The position numbers and the translations under genes are program-made. Shown piece after piece: positions 9,397 to 16,839 of a stretch of 64,000 nt of DNA (positions within the stretch are counted from its first letter, which is position 1; each line of letters opens with the position of its first letter). Source of the stretch: Hymenobacter psoromatis (GTDB lineage Bacteria; Bacteroidota; Bacteroidia; Cytophagales; Hymenobacteraceae); assembly GCA_001596155.1 (NCBI GenBank), contig CP014771.1, forward strand, positions 1,674,001-1,738,000, given 5' to 3'. The notes under the pieces are model-generated. The model saw only the letters and a list, made by a program, of their open reading frames with translations, had not been told where the DNA came from and did no database searches.

Positions 9397-9626
9397 GCGA
9401 AGAAAGCGAAACGCAGTGGTCAGGTCATCCGGCCCGGCTTTCTGTCCTACTTACTGCGGTTAAGCAGGTCATTTCAGTTTCTCCCGCTTTAGGGTAAGGG
9501 GGTAGGAGGGGATAATTGGGGGTTCTGCTTTACCAGTTATCCCTTCCCAAATTCCTCCCCTCCTACCCCTACCCCAGAGTCGTTAAGCTCTACCCCCCGG
9601 CCCTACCATCAAAATCACCGGTAGCC

Positions 9627-9788
9627 TGCGTAACGGCAGCTACTTATTACCTGCTGTTATGCAAGGGGGAGTAGCGCGAACTTTGTAGTTCGCGTCTCCG
9701 CGCCGTTCTACTGGCTTTAACGGCGCGGGGACGCGAACTACAAAGTTCGCGCTACTCCCCCTTGCGTAACGGCAGCTACTTATTACCT
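9627..9788 (+). repeat. Palindromic element flanked by 26-bp direct repeats
   Basis: A 26-bp sequence starting TGCGTAACGGCAGCTACTTA occurs at 9627-9652 and 9763-9788. Between them lies an inverted repeat with 47-bp arms (9661-9707 and 9719-9765, one mismatch by eye) and an 11-bp loop. Each arm holds its own small palindrome (GCGAAC/GTTCGC). The second direct repeat ends 12 bp before the ATG of the following SDR gene. The 9397-9626 stretch otherwise holds C/T-rich imperfect inverted repeats and three CTACCCC copies. Confidence 0.85.
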
Positions 9789-9800
9789 ATCCTAGCACCC

Positions 9801-10543
9801 ATGAAAATTGATTTAACTGGTAAAGTCGCCCTCGTGACGGGCGCGGCTGGGGGCATTGGCCGCGCGGTGGTAGCCGCCCTGCTCGAAGCGGGGGCCAGCG
9901 TCGTGGCCGAAGACCTTAACCCCGCGGTGCGGGAATTGGAACAGCTGAGCCCCCGCGTGGTGAGCCTGCACGGCCCAGGGGCCGCCAGCGCCACCGCCCA
10001 GGCTGCGGTGGCGCTGGCGGAGGCCCGGTTTGGGGCCTTGATATTCTTGTCAACAACGCGGGCCGCACGTCTCCCAAGGCCCTGGCCGACACCACCGATG
10101 TCGAATGGGACAGCCTGATGGCCGATAACGTGAAGGGCATGTTTGTGCATGTGCGCGAGGCGCTGCCGTCTCTGCGGCGGCGCGGCGGCGGGGCTATTGT
10201 CAACACCAGCTCCGTGTCCGGGTTGGTGGGGATGCCCAACCTGGTGGCCTACTCGGCCTCGAAAGGCGCGGTCAATCAGTTCACCAGAAGCCTGGCGCTG
10301 GAACTGGCTCCCTATGGCATTCGGGTCAATGCCGTGGCCCCCGGCGTTATCGAGACCCTCATCCTCGACTCCTGCGGGGCCAATGGGCGGCAGGCGATGC
10401 AAGAGGCGGGGGCTAAGGAGCCCCTGGGCCGGGCCGGGCAACCCGCAGAAATCGCCAACGTCATGTTGTTTCTGGCGGCCCCGCAAGCCAGCTTTATGAC
10501 CGGAGCAATAGTGGCGGCCGATGGCGGCTACACGGCTCACTGA
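9801..10543 (+). pseudogene. Short-chain dehydrogenase with a -1 frameshift
   Basis: From ATG 9801 the frame gives a normal SDR start (KVALVTGAAGGIGRAVV, cofactor glycines). At 10032-10035 the run GGGG appears one base short. In the next frame the sequence continues exactly where the family expects, DILVNNAGRTSP, then the Ser-Tyr-Lys set (NTSSVSG, YSASKGA) and a normal C-terminus (GAIVAADGGYTAH). Restoring one G gives a full ~248-residue reductase. It is either a true frameshift mutation or a homopolymer sequencing error. As read, the product stops at 10118. Confidence 0.85.
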
Positions 10544-10610
10544 GCAAAACGCCGGCGGGGCGGGGCGGGCTCCCGGCGAGAAACGCCCTACCCCTACCCC
10601 CTTCGCTTAA

Positions 10611-10642
10611 CGCCCGGACGGGCCGCAGGAGGCGTCCGGGCA
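10611..10642 (+). terminator. Stem-loop after the frameshifted SDR
   Basis: GCCCGGACG / CGTCCGGGC stem with a 12-nt loop, 68 bp after the SDR stop. It lacks a T-run, so its role as terminator is uncertain. Confidence 0.4.
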
Positions 10643-10671
10643 ATTGCGGCACCCGGCGCACGGCTTGCGAC

Positions 10672-10893
10672 CACCCAACGAACGATTACGCACCACTGAG
10701 TAGAATTTTACCGGACCCGAGTAGGATTTACGGCGACCCGACGAGCGATTGCGGACTACCAAATAGGATTTTCGGGGACCCGAGCAGGATTTGCGGGGAA
10801 CCGACGAACGAGTGCGAAGGGCTGAATAGAATTTGCGGGGAGCCGAGTAGAATTTGCGGGGAGCCGAGTAGGATTTGCGGAGGGCTGACGGGT
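10672..10893 (+). repeat. Degenerate 21-bp tandem repeat, about 10 copies
   Basis: Units of about 21 bp with consensus close to CCGAGTAGAATTTGCGGGGA run head to tail. The last four copies are the most alike and the first ones diverged. There are no spacers, so this is not a CRISPR. Each unit carries one short A/T tract (AGGATTT or AGAATTT) in a GC-rich setting, so A/T tracts recur every two helical turns. No convincing ORF spans it on either strand. Confidence 0.85.
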
Positions 10894-10919
10894 AATGTAG
10901 GCGGCTACCTCGCCAGGAG

Positions 10920-10958
10920 TTGGGGGGCTGCCGGCTAAAAAAGCCGGCAGCCCCCCAA
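10920..10958 (-). terminator. Strong stem-loop at the end of the SDR gene
   Basis: Perfect 17-bp inverted repeat (TTGGGGGGCTGCCGGCT and its complement) with an A-rich 5-nt loop, 30 bp beyond the stop of the minus-strand SDR. It has no clear T-run. Confidence 0.6.
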
Positions 10959-10988
10959 CGCTCGCCTTCAGTCAGTTATTCAACTCAC

Positions 10989-12026
10989 CTACTCATTATT
11001 ACGCACCGCCTCTTCCCGGTTCAGCTTCGTCAAAAACGACTGCGTAATCGGCGTTTCGCTCGCGTAGCCCTTGCGGCGCTCGTTGGCGGCGGCGCTCTCG
11101 CCGGTGGCGGGCAGGGCGCGGTTTACCCAGGCCAGCATATCGACGGTGGTGCCGGGCGCGATGCCGTGCAGGGTAGCCAGCAGCTTGGCCGGCAGCGACA
11201 AAATCAACTCGCCGTCGCCGCGCCGGGCGGCGTTCCAGATGCGACGGGCCGCGTCTTCGGCGCTCATCGTGAAGCCCGGCAGCGCGTCGGCAATGCTAAA
11301 CCAGGCGTATTCTTTTTCGTGGTTGCCCTTCACATCCACGTGGCCGGTGCTGCCGGTGCGCAGCAGGCCGGGGCACACGGTAGTAACGTAAATGCCATGC
11401 TGATTCAGCTCGGCCCGGAAGCCTTCCGAAAGGCCGGTGAGGGCAAATTTGCTGGCGCTGTAGGCAGCCAGATGCGGAATGGCCACCTTGCCGCCCAGCG
11501 ACGAGATATTGATAATGCGCCCCTCGCCGCGCCGCCGCATTCCCGGCAACACCGCCTGCATGGCGTGAAACGGGGCCCAGAAGTGAGTATCCATCGCGTC
11601 CACGAAGTCGCGGTCGTCCAGGTTTTCGAGCGGCCCGCCGATGATAATGCCCGCGTTGTTCACCAGCACGTCAATCCCGCCCAGGCGGCTTTCCACCTCG
11701 GCCACCATGCTGCGCACCTCGGCGGCGTTGGTGAGGTCGCGGGCCAGGGCCAGCACGTTGTTTTCGGTGCCGCCGCAGGTGAGCAGGTCCTGGCGGGCGC
11801 GGGCCAGCTCCTGTTCGTCGCGGGCGCAAATGGCTACCCGCGCGCCTTCGCGCACGGCGGCGCGAGCCAGCACCAGGCCCAGCCCGCGCGAGCCGCCGGT
11901 AATGAGCACGGTGCGCCCCGTGAGCTCATACGAGCCCCGGCGGTTGCGCCAAACGGTGGTGGCCAGGGCAGCCGCGCCGAGGCCGGCGGCCCAAAGCCAG
12001 GAAGAAGAGCGGGGGGAGGTTTTCAT
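10989..12026 (-). CDS. Membrane-anchored short-chain dehydrogenase/reductase
   Basis: 345 residues from the ATG at 12026; a longer frame from 12080 adds 18 residues with no family support. An N-terminal hydrophobic helix (WLWAAGLGAAALATTVW) precedes a classical SDR: TGGSRGLGLVLA (cofactor glycines), DVLVNNAG, active-site Ser in NISSLGG and YSASK. A C-terminal extension of ~80 residues follows. It is likely an NAD(P)H-dependent reductase tethered to the membrane; substrate unknown. It is intact, unlike the two SDR genes on the other side of the tandem repeat. Confidence 0.88.
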   Translation of the reverse strand: MKTSPRSSSWLWAAGLGAAALATTVWRNRRGSYELTGRTVLITGGSRGLGLVLARAAVREGARVAICARDEQELARARQDLLTCGGTENNVLALARDLTNAAEVRSMVAEVESRLGGIDVLVNNAGIIIGGPLENLDDRDFVDAMDTHFWAPFHAMQAVLPGMRRRGEGRIINISSLGGKVAIPHLAAYSASKFALTGLSEGFRAELNQHGIYVTTVCPGLLRTGSTGHVDVKGNHEKEYAWFSIADALPGFTMSAEDAARRIWNAARRGDGELILSLPAKLLATLHGIAPGTTVDMLAWVNRALPATGESAAANERRKGYASETPITQSFLTKLNREEAVRNNE

Positions 12027-12121
12027 GCTTCTCTGTATGCGTTTGGGGGTAGAAAGGTTGCATTCAGCCCCCAAATGCACAACTTGGTTTGCAGAAACGC
12101 GCGGGGCTATACCTGCATTCC

Positions 12122-12829
12122 CTACCCCAGCTTATCCTTAAAGAAGGCCAGCGTCAGAGCCCAGGCTTCGGCGGCGGCTTCTTTGTTGAAGCTCGGGCGG
12201 GCGTCGCAGTTGAAGCCGTGGTCGGCGGTGGAGATGACGGTGGTGACGTAGGGCTTGCCAGCGGCATCCACGGCGTCAAGTATCGTCTGGATATTGTCCT
12301 TGGTAATGTGCTGGTCGAGTCCGCCCCAGAAGAAGGCGTGCGGCGCGTGCAGGTCTGCGGCCAAGTCGGTGCGGGTGTGCAGGCCGCCGCCGTAATAGGA
12401 TACGCCGGCTTGCACCGGTAGCTTGGCATTGGCCACGAACGCCACCTGCCCGCCCAGGCAGAAGCCGATAGCGCCGATTTTGTCCTTTTGCACGTTGGGC
12501 TGAGCTTGCAGCCAGTCGTAGGCGGCCCGCGCGTCCTGGGTCATGGTTTCCAGGGTCACGGCCGAGTAGTGGGGAATCACGCTGGGGAAGTCGCTGTACG
12601 AAAATTCCGCGCCCGGCTCGGCGGTGCGGTGAAACAGCTCGGGGGCCACCACCACGTAGCCGGCGGCGGCCAGGCGGTCGGCTACGTCGCGGATGTGCTG
12701 GTTTACACCAAAAGCTTCCTGAAAAAGAATGATGCCAGGGGCTGGTTGCTGGTTTTTCGGCTGGGCCACGTAGGCGTGCGCCTGGGTGCCGTCGGCTACG
12801 TGCAACACCAGCGAATCGGGAATGCTCAT
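12122..12829 (-). CDS. Dienelactone hydrolase family protein
   Basis: 235 residues with the alpha/beta-hydrolase fold of dienelactone hydrolases. The nucleophile is Cys124 in GFCLGG, with Glu38 (FQEAFG), Asp172 (GLDQH) and His204 (ADHGF), i.e. the complete Cys-Asp-His set. Family members hydrolyse lactones or other small esters, usually in the cytoplasm; no signal peptide is seen. A GGGGGGTAGGG motif sits just before the start codon. It is 95 bp downstream of the SDR on the same strand, possibly co-transcribed with it. Confidence 0.9.
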   Translation of the reverse strand: MSIPDSLVLHVADGTQAHAYVAQPKNQQPAPGIILFQEAFGVNQHIRDVADRLAAAGYVVVAPELFHRTAEPGAEFSYSDFPSVIPHYSAVTLETMTQDARAAYDWLQAQPNVQKDKIGAIGFCLGGQVAFVANAKLPVQAGVSYYGGGLHTRTDLAADLHAPHAFFWGGLDQHITKDNIQTILDAVDAAGKPYVTTVISTADHGFNCDARPSFNKEAAAEAWALTLAFFKDKLG

Positions 12830-13031
12830 AAAAAAGAGGGGGGTAGGGAAAGGGGACTTGCTGCCAGAAACAAGACAATGAAAGCCGATGTTTTACCCGA
12901 GCCTCTCCTCATTTTTTAATTATCCCGCCGGGTCCCCTACCCCCCTCCCCGCGCCTGAGCGTGCTCCACCAGTTTGCCGGTGCGGCCCGGCACCACCGCC
13001 CGCCAGGCGCAGCAAGGAAGCCAAGCGGCAC

Positions 13032-13123
13032 GCGCACGCAGCACATCCGGCTGGGCTCGGGCGGCGTGCTGATACTCCACTATTCAACCCTGAAGGTGGC
13101 CGGAGCGGCAGAAATAGCTTAGT
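13032..13123 (+). pseudogene. Fragment of a luciferase-like (LLM) flavin monooxygenase gene
   Basis: In frame from 13032 the translation contains HIRLGSGGVLILHYSTLKVA before a TAG at 13121. This resembles the internal IRLGSGGVMLPHYSPLKVAE block of LLM-class oxidoreductases, at about residues 60-90 of that family. No start and no rest of the gene are present. The remaining 12830-13330 gap holds a CTACCCCCC motif, A/T-rich leader sequence and the promoter listed next. Confidence 0.5.
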
Positions 13124-13268
13124 CGATGAAGTTTATTTAGTATTATTCTAAATAAAACAGAACCCCGTAATGAGGCCTTTTAATTGTTACTTAATTAAAA
13201 AACAGCAACTTACAAATTATCAGAAGCCAAGACAACCAATTACGCTACAGTCGTTATTGCTCGATTTA

Positions 13269-13301
13269 TTTGGAATTCATCTAAACTGGCGCTGACCTTT
13301 G
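13269..13301 (+). promoter_or_regulatory. Candidate promoter of the TonB receptor
   Basis: TTTG at 13269, 21-bp spacer, then GACCTTTG at 13294-13301, one base off TAnnTTTG. The ATG is 30 bp downstream. No Fur-box-like palindrome was recognised. Confidence 0.45.
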
Positions 13302-13330
13302 CGCTACATTGAACGATTCTAAATAAGATA

Positions 13331-15811
13331 ATGCGCCGACTTTTTACTTTTCTGCTGCTCACCAGCGCGGCCCTGCCCGCGCTTAGCCAGGCGCAGGAGT
13401 TGCCTATTCTAGCTGCTGCCAGCCGTGCCAATCAGCACACGGGTAGCATTCGGGGCACTGTTCGCACCAGCGACGGACGGCCGGCGGCCTTCGTGAGCGT
13501 GGGTATTCCGAAGCTCGGCAAGGGGTCTAATACGGCCGAAGACGGCTCTTTTACCATCGCGGGCCTGGAGCCGGGCGCGCATGAGCTGCAAGTGTCCTTT
13601 GTGGGCTTGCAGCCGCAGCGCCAGACCATATCGGTGGCTGCCGGCCAGACGGCCAAAGTCGATTTTACCCTGAGCGAGAGCGCCGCCGACCTGAGCGAGG
13701 TCATCGTGACGGGCACCACCACCATCAACCGCCTGGCCTCGGCTAGCAAGGCCGACATTGCGCCCCTCGACCAGCCCCAGAGCGTGGGCGTGGTGACGAG
13801 CACCGTGATTGCCGACCAGCAGATAAACCGCCTCGGCGACGCGCTGCGCAACGTGAGCGGCGTGTCGCTGACGCAGCAGCGCGGCGGCGTGGCCGAAACG
13901 TTTTCGGCGCGCGGTTCCAGCATTGGGGTAGGCGGCTCGGGCGGCAGCATTTTTAAGAATGGCCTGCTCGCCAACACCCAGGGCTTTCCCGATGCCAGCA
14001 CCCTGGAATCGGTGGAAGTGCTGAAGGGCGCGGCGGCGCTGCTCTACGGCAACGTATCGGGCGGCCTGATTATCAACACCGTAACTAAAAAGCCGCGCTA
14101 TAGCTGGGGCGGCGCGGTGGAGATGCGCGCCGGCAGCTACGGCTTCTACAAGCCGATAATTGACGTGTACGGCCCGCTCACCAAAAACCTGGCTTTCCGG
14201 GTGGTGGGCACTTATGAGAACGCCAAGAGCTACCGCGACGTGGTGCAAGCGAAGCGCCTGTACGTGAACCCCTCGCTGATATACAAGTTTGGCGAAAAAA
14301 CCGACCTGCTGGTGCAGGGCGACTACTTACGCTCCGACATCACGCCCGATGCGGGGGTAGGCATCCTCAACCAGAATGTGGATGCGCGCCTGCCCGACGG
14401 CATTTCGCGCGCCAACTTCATCAACGCAACGTGGGCCTACAACGTGACCGACCAGGCCAGCGCCTCGGCCGTGCTCAACCACCGCTTTTCGGACCAGTGG
14501 CGCGTCAACGCCATTGCGGGCGTGATGGATACCCGCGTGCACGGCCTCGGAGTGGCCGTGCCCAATGGCAACATTGCCACCAACGGCGACTGGACGCGCA
14601 CGCTGAGCGGGGTGCAAACGGCCGAGCGCGACTACAACGGGCAGCTGAACGTGAATGGCAAGTTTGATACCGGCCCGCTAACCCACCAGCTGTTGATAGG
14701 CGCTGATGCCCTGCGTATTATCACCAACAACGCCTCGGGCTATGCCTACCAGGACCTGACGGGTAAGGCCCTCACGGCCTACGACAAAATCAACATTGCC
14801 GACCGCACCAAGTACGCGGAGCGCACCGATGCCATCACGTATAGCGCCACGGGCTACACCGTGGCGCCGTCGTACCGCTTCGGCGGCTACGTGCAGGATT
14901 TGATTACCATCGTGCCGATGCTGAAGGTGTTGGGCGGCGTGCGCTACTCGTACCAGAACGTGCGGCAAACCACCCTCACCAACAACCTGACCGGGGCGAT
15001 AACGCCCGGCGTCGCCGCCGACAAGGCCGACCGGGCCTGGTCGCCCAAAGGCGCGGTTATTTTTCAGCCCCTCCCTGCCCTCTCGTTTTACACCAGCTAC
15101 GCCAACAACTTCCTTACCAACGCCGGCCTGCTCGATACCAACCTGGAGCCGCTGCGCCCGTCCTACGTTAATCAGTACGAGGCCGGGGTGAAAACCGAGC
15201 TGTTTGGCAGCCGCCTGTTTGCCAACGCCGCCGTGTATCGCTACCGCAACAGCAACCTGGCCCAAACCACCTTTACGCTGGCCGACGGCACGGCCACTAC
15301 CCTTACCACTGTGCGCGACCTGACGGGCGAAACCACCAGCGACGGCGTGGACCTGGACGTGAGCGGCAGCTTCTCGAAAGACTTCTACTTCAACGTGGGC
15401 TACGCCTACAATTATGCCCGCTACACCCACACCACGGGCATGATAGGCACCCAGCTTGAGGGCGAGCGCCTGACCAACAACCCGGCCCACACCGCCAACG
15501 GCTCGGTTTTCTACACCTTTGACCGCGCCGGCCTGCGCGGCCTCAAACTCGGAGCCTCGGCCTTCTACACCGGCCAGCGCCTGGGCGGCAACAACAACAC
15601 GGTGGGCCAGGCTGGCAACTACAGCCGCCTCATCTCGCTGAGCGGCTTCACCACCATCGACCTATCGGCCGGCTACGCCTACCAGCATTTCTCCGTTCTA
15701 TTCAAGCTCTCTAACATTACTAATGAGCTGAACTACCTGGTGCATGACCGGTACAGTATCAATCCCATTCCGCCGCGCCAGTTTTTGACTACGGTGGGCT
15801 ACCGGTTTTAG
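13331..15811 (+). CDS. TonB-dependent siderophore-type outer-membrane receptor
   Basis: 826 residues: signal peptide (to about LSQAQ), a carboxypeptidase-regulatory-like domain (GSIRGTVRTSDGRPAAF to ~105), the plug (DLSEVIVTGTTT, VEVLKGAAALLYGNVSGG) and a 22-strand-type barrel ending in Phe (TVGYRF). The LDQPQSVGVVTSTVI plug start and the overall length match siderophore receptors of the FpvA/FhuA type. It would import a ferric siderophore or a similar chelate using TonB energy. No TonB/ExbB genes are nearby. Confidence 0.92.
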   Translation: MRRLFTFLLLTSAALPALSQAQELPILAAASRANQHTGSIRGTVRTSDGRPAAFVSVGIPKLGKGSNTAEDGSFTIAGLEPGAHELQVSFVGLQPQRQTISVAAGQTAKVDFTLSESAADLSEVIVTGTTTINRLASASKADIAPLDQPQSVGVVTSTVIADQQINRLGDALRNVSGVSLTQQRGGVAETFSARGSSIGVGGSGGSIFKNGLLANTQGFPDASTLESVEVLKGAAALLYGNVSGGLIINTVTKKPRYSWGGAVEMRAGSYGFYKPIIDVYGPLTKNLAFRVVGTYENAKSYRDVVQAKRLYVNPSLIYKFGEKTDLLVQGDYLRSDITPDAGVGILNQNVDARLPDGISRANFINATWAYNVTDQASASAVLNHRFSDQWRVNAIAGVMDTRVHGLGVAVPNGNIATNGDWTRTLSGVQTAERDYNGQLNVNGKFDTGPLTHQLLIGADALRIITNNASGYAYQDLTGKALTAYDKINIADRTKYAERTDAITYSATGYTVAPSYRFGGYVQDLITIVPMLKVLGGVRYSYQNVRQTTLTNNLTGAITPGVAADKADRAWSPKGAVIFQPLPALSFYTSYANNFLTNAGLLDTNLEPLRPSYVNQYEAGVKTELFGSRLFANAAVYRYRNSNLAQTTFTLADGTATTLTTVRDLTGETTSDGVDLDVSGSFSKDFYFNVGYAYNYARYTHTTGMIGTQLEGERLTNNPAHTANGSVFYTFDRAGLRGLKLGASAFYTGQRLGGNNNTVGQAGNYSRLISLSGFTTIDLSAGYAYQHFSVLFKLSNITNELNYLVHDRYSINPIPPRQFLTTVGYRF

Positions 15812-15815
15812 AGGG

Positions 15816-15904
15816 GGTAGGGTGCGGGGCTAGCCCCGCCCGGCGTGGCGCGATTCTCTTGCAAGACGTTCAACGCCGGGCGGGGGCCAGCCCCGCACCC
15901 TACC
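15816..15904 (+). repeat. Inverted repeat between receptor and TauE genes
   Basis: Arms of about 31 bp (15816-15846 and 15873-15904) with few mismatches; the core GCGGGGCTAGCCCCGC is itself palindromic. It begins 4 bp after the receptor stop and reaches 5 bp into the 3' end of the convergent permease gene, so it can serve as a bidirectional terminator. The arms start with GGTAGGG, part of the recurrent motif. Confidence 0.75.
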
Positions 15905-16682
15905 GTAGCTCCCAGCCCAGCTTGAGAATAAACACGCTCACGACCCCCAGAAACAGCACCCGCACGAAGCCCGTGCCCCGGCGCAGCGCCAGCCGCGCGC
16001 CCAGCGTGGAGCCCAGCACGTTGCAGGCGGCCATCGGCAGGGCGTAATAATACAGCACTTGCCCTGTCGAGATGAAGTAGGCCAGCCCGGTGATGTTGGT
16101 GGCGATATTGACCACCTTGGCCGAGGCCGAGGCCGCCAGAAAGTCGTAGCCAAACAGCCCCACGAACGCAAACAGCAGCAGGCTGCCCGTGCCCGGCCCA
16201 AAAAACCCGTCGTAAAACCCAATGGCCGCGCCCAGCCCTACCCCCGTCCACAGCTCGCGGCGGCCGTGCAGGCGCGGCGCGTGCAGGCTCCCAAAGTCCT
16301 TGCGCCAGAAGGTATAAGCGGCCATCAACACCAGCAGCGCCAGCACCAGCGGCTTCACCAAATCCTTGTTGAGGCCGCTCACGGCCCGCGCGCCCAGCAG
16401 CGCGAAGCAGCCCGCCACCACCGCCGCCACCGCCACCGTGCGCCAGTTGATGGAGACGCCCGTCGGCCCTTTCAGGTAGCGGTAGGCCGAGGCCGAGGTG
16501 CCCGCCAGGCTGGCTACTTTGCCGGTGCCTAGCACCGTCGGCACCGGCACCTGGGGCAGCAGCAACAGCAGCGCCGGCAGCTGAATGAGGCCCCCGCCGC
16601 CCACCATGCCGTCGATGAGGCCGGCCAGCAGCGAGGCCGCGCAGAGGAGGGGTAGGGTGAAAGAATGGTCGCTAAGCGGCAT
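15900..16682 (-). CDS. TauE/SafE family membrane permease
   Basis: 260 residues with about eight hydrophobic segments. Family motifs are LLAGLIDGMVGGGGLIQLPAL near the N-terminus and FYDGFFGPGTGSLLLF in the second half, an internal duplication typical of TauE/SafE (UPF0721). Characterised members are linked to export of sulfite, sulfoacetate or related anions; the substrate here is not known. It is convergent with the TonB receptor. Confidence 0.9.
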   Translation of the reverse strand: MPLSDHSFTLPLLCAASLLAGLIDGMVGGGGLIQLPALLLLLPQVPVPTVLGTGKVASLAGTSASAYRYLKGPTGVSINWRTVAVAAVVAGCFALLGARAVSGLNKDLVKPLVLALLVLMAAYTFWRKDFGSLHAPRLHGRRELWTGVGLGAAIGFYDGFFGPGTGSLLLFAFVGLFGYDFLAASASAKVVNIATNITGLAYFISTGQVLYYYALPMAACNVLGSTLGARLALRRGTGFVRVLFLGVVSVFILKLGWELR

Positions 16683-16713
16683 AAAAATGGGTAAGCAGGC
16701 TCAAAAAAACGTC

Positions 16714-16798
16714 ATGCAGACCGAAGGGAAGCATCTCGCTCGCGCCGCTTGGGTAGTAACCCAACGATTCGAGTAAGATGCTTCCCTTCGGTCTGCAT
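16714..16798 (+). repeat. REP-like palindrome (GTCATGCAGACCGAAGG type)
   Basis: Perfect 23-bp arms at 16714-16736 and 16776-16798 with a 39-bp middle containing CGCTCGC. It lies between the 5' end of the TauE gene and the 3' end of dnaB. Its layout (GTCAT ... AGCATCTCGCTCGC) parallels the GTCATTCCGAG and GTCATTGCGAG palindromes further along. Confidence 0.85.
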
Positions 16799-16839
16799 AA
16801 CGTTCTAATTAGTCTAGTATAGCCATTGACATTACAATA

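Noticed and set aside
10672..10893. Possible CRISPR array
   Set aside because: The 21-bp units are contiguous, with no unique spacers, and there are no cas genes.
10920..12251. 443-residue plus-strand frame over the SDR and DLH genes
   Set aside because: Runs antisense through an intact SDR and starts in a terminator hairpin.
12888..13151. 87-residue plus-strand ORF
   Set aside because: Pro/Arg/Ala-rich shadow-type sequence; the only recognisable coding text in the area is the LLM fragment.
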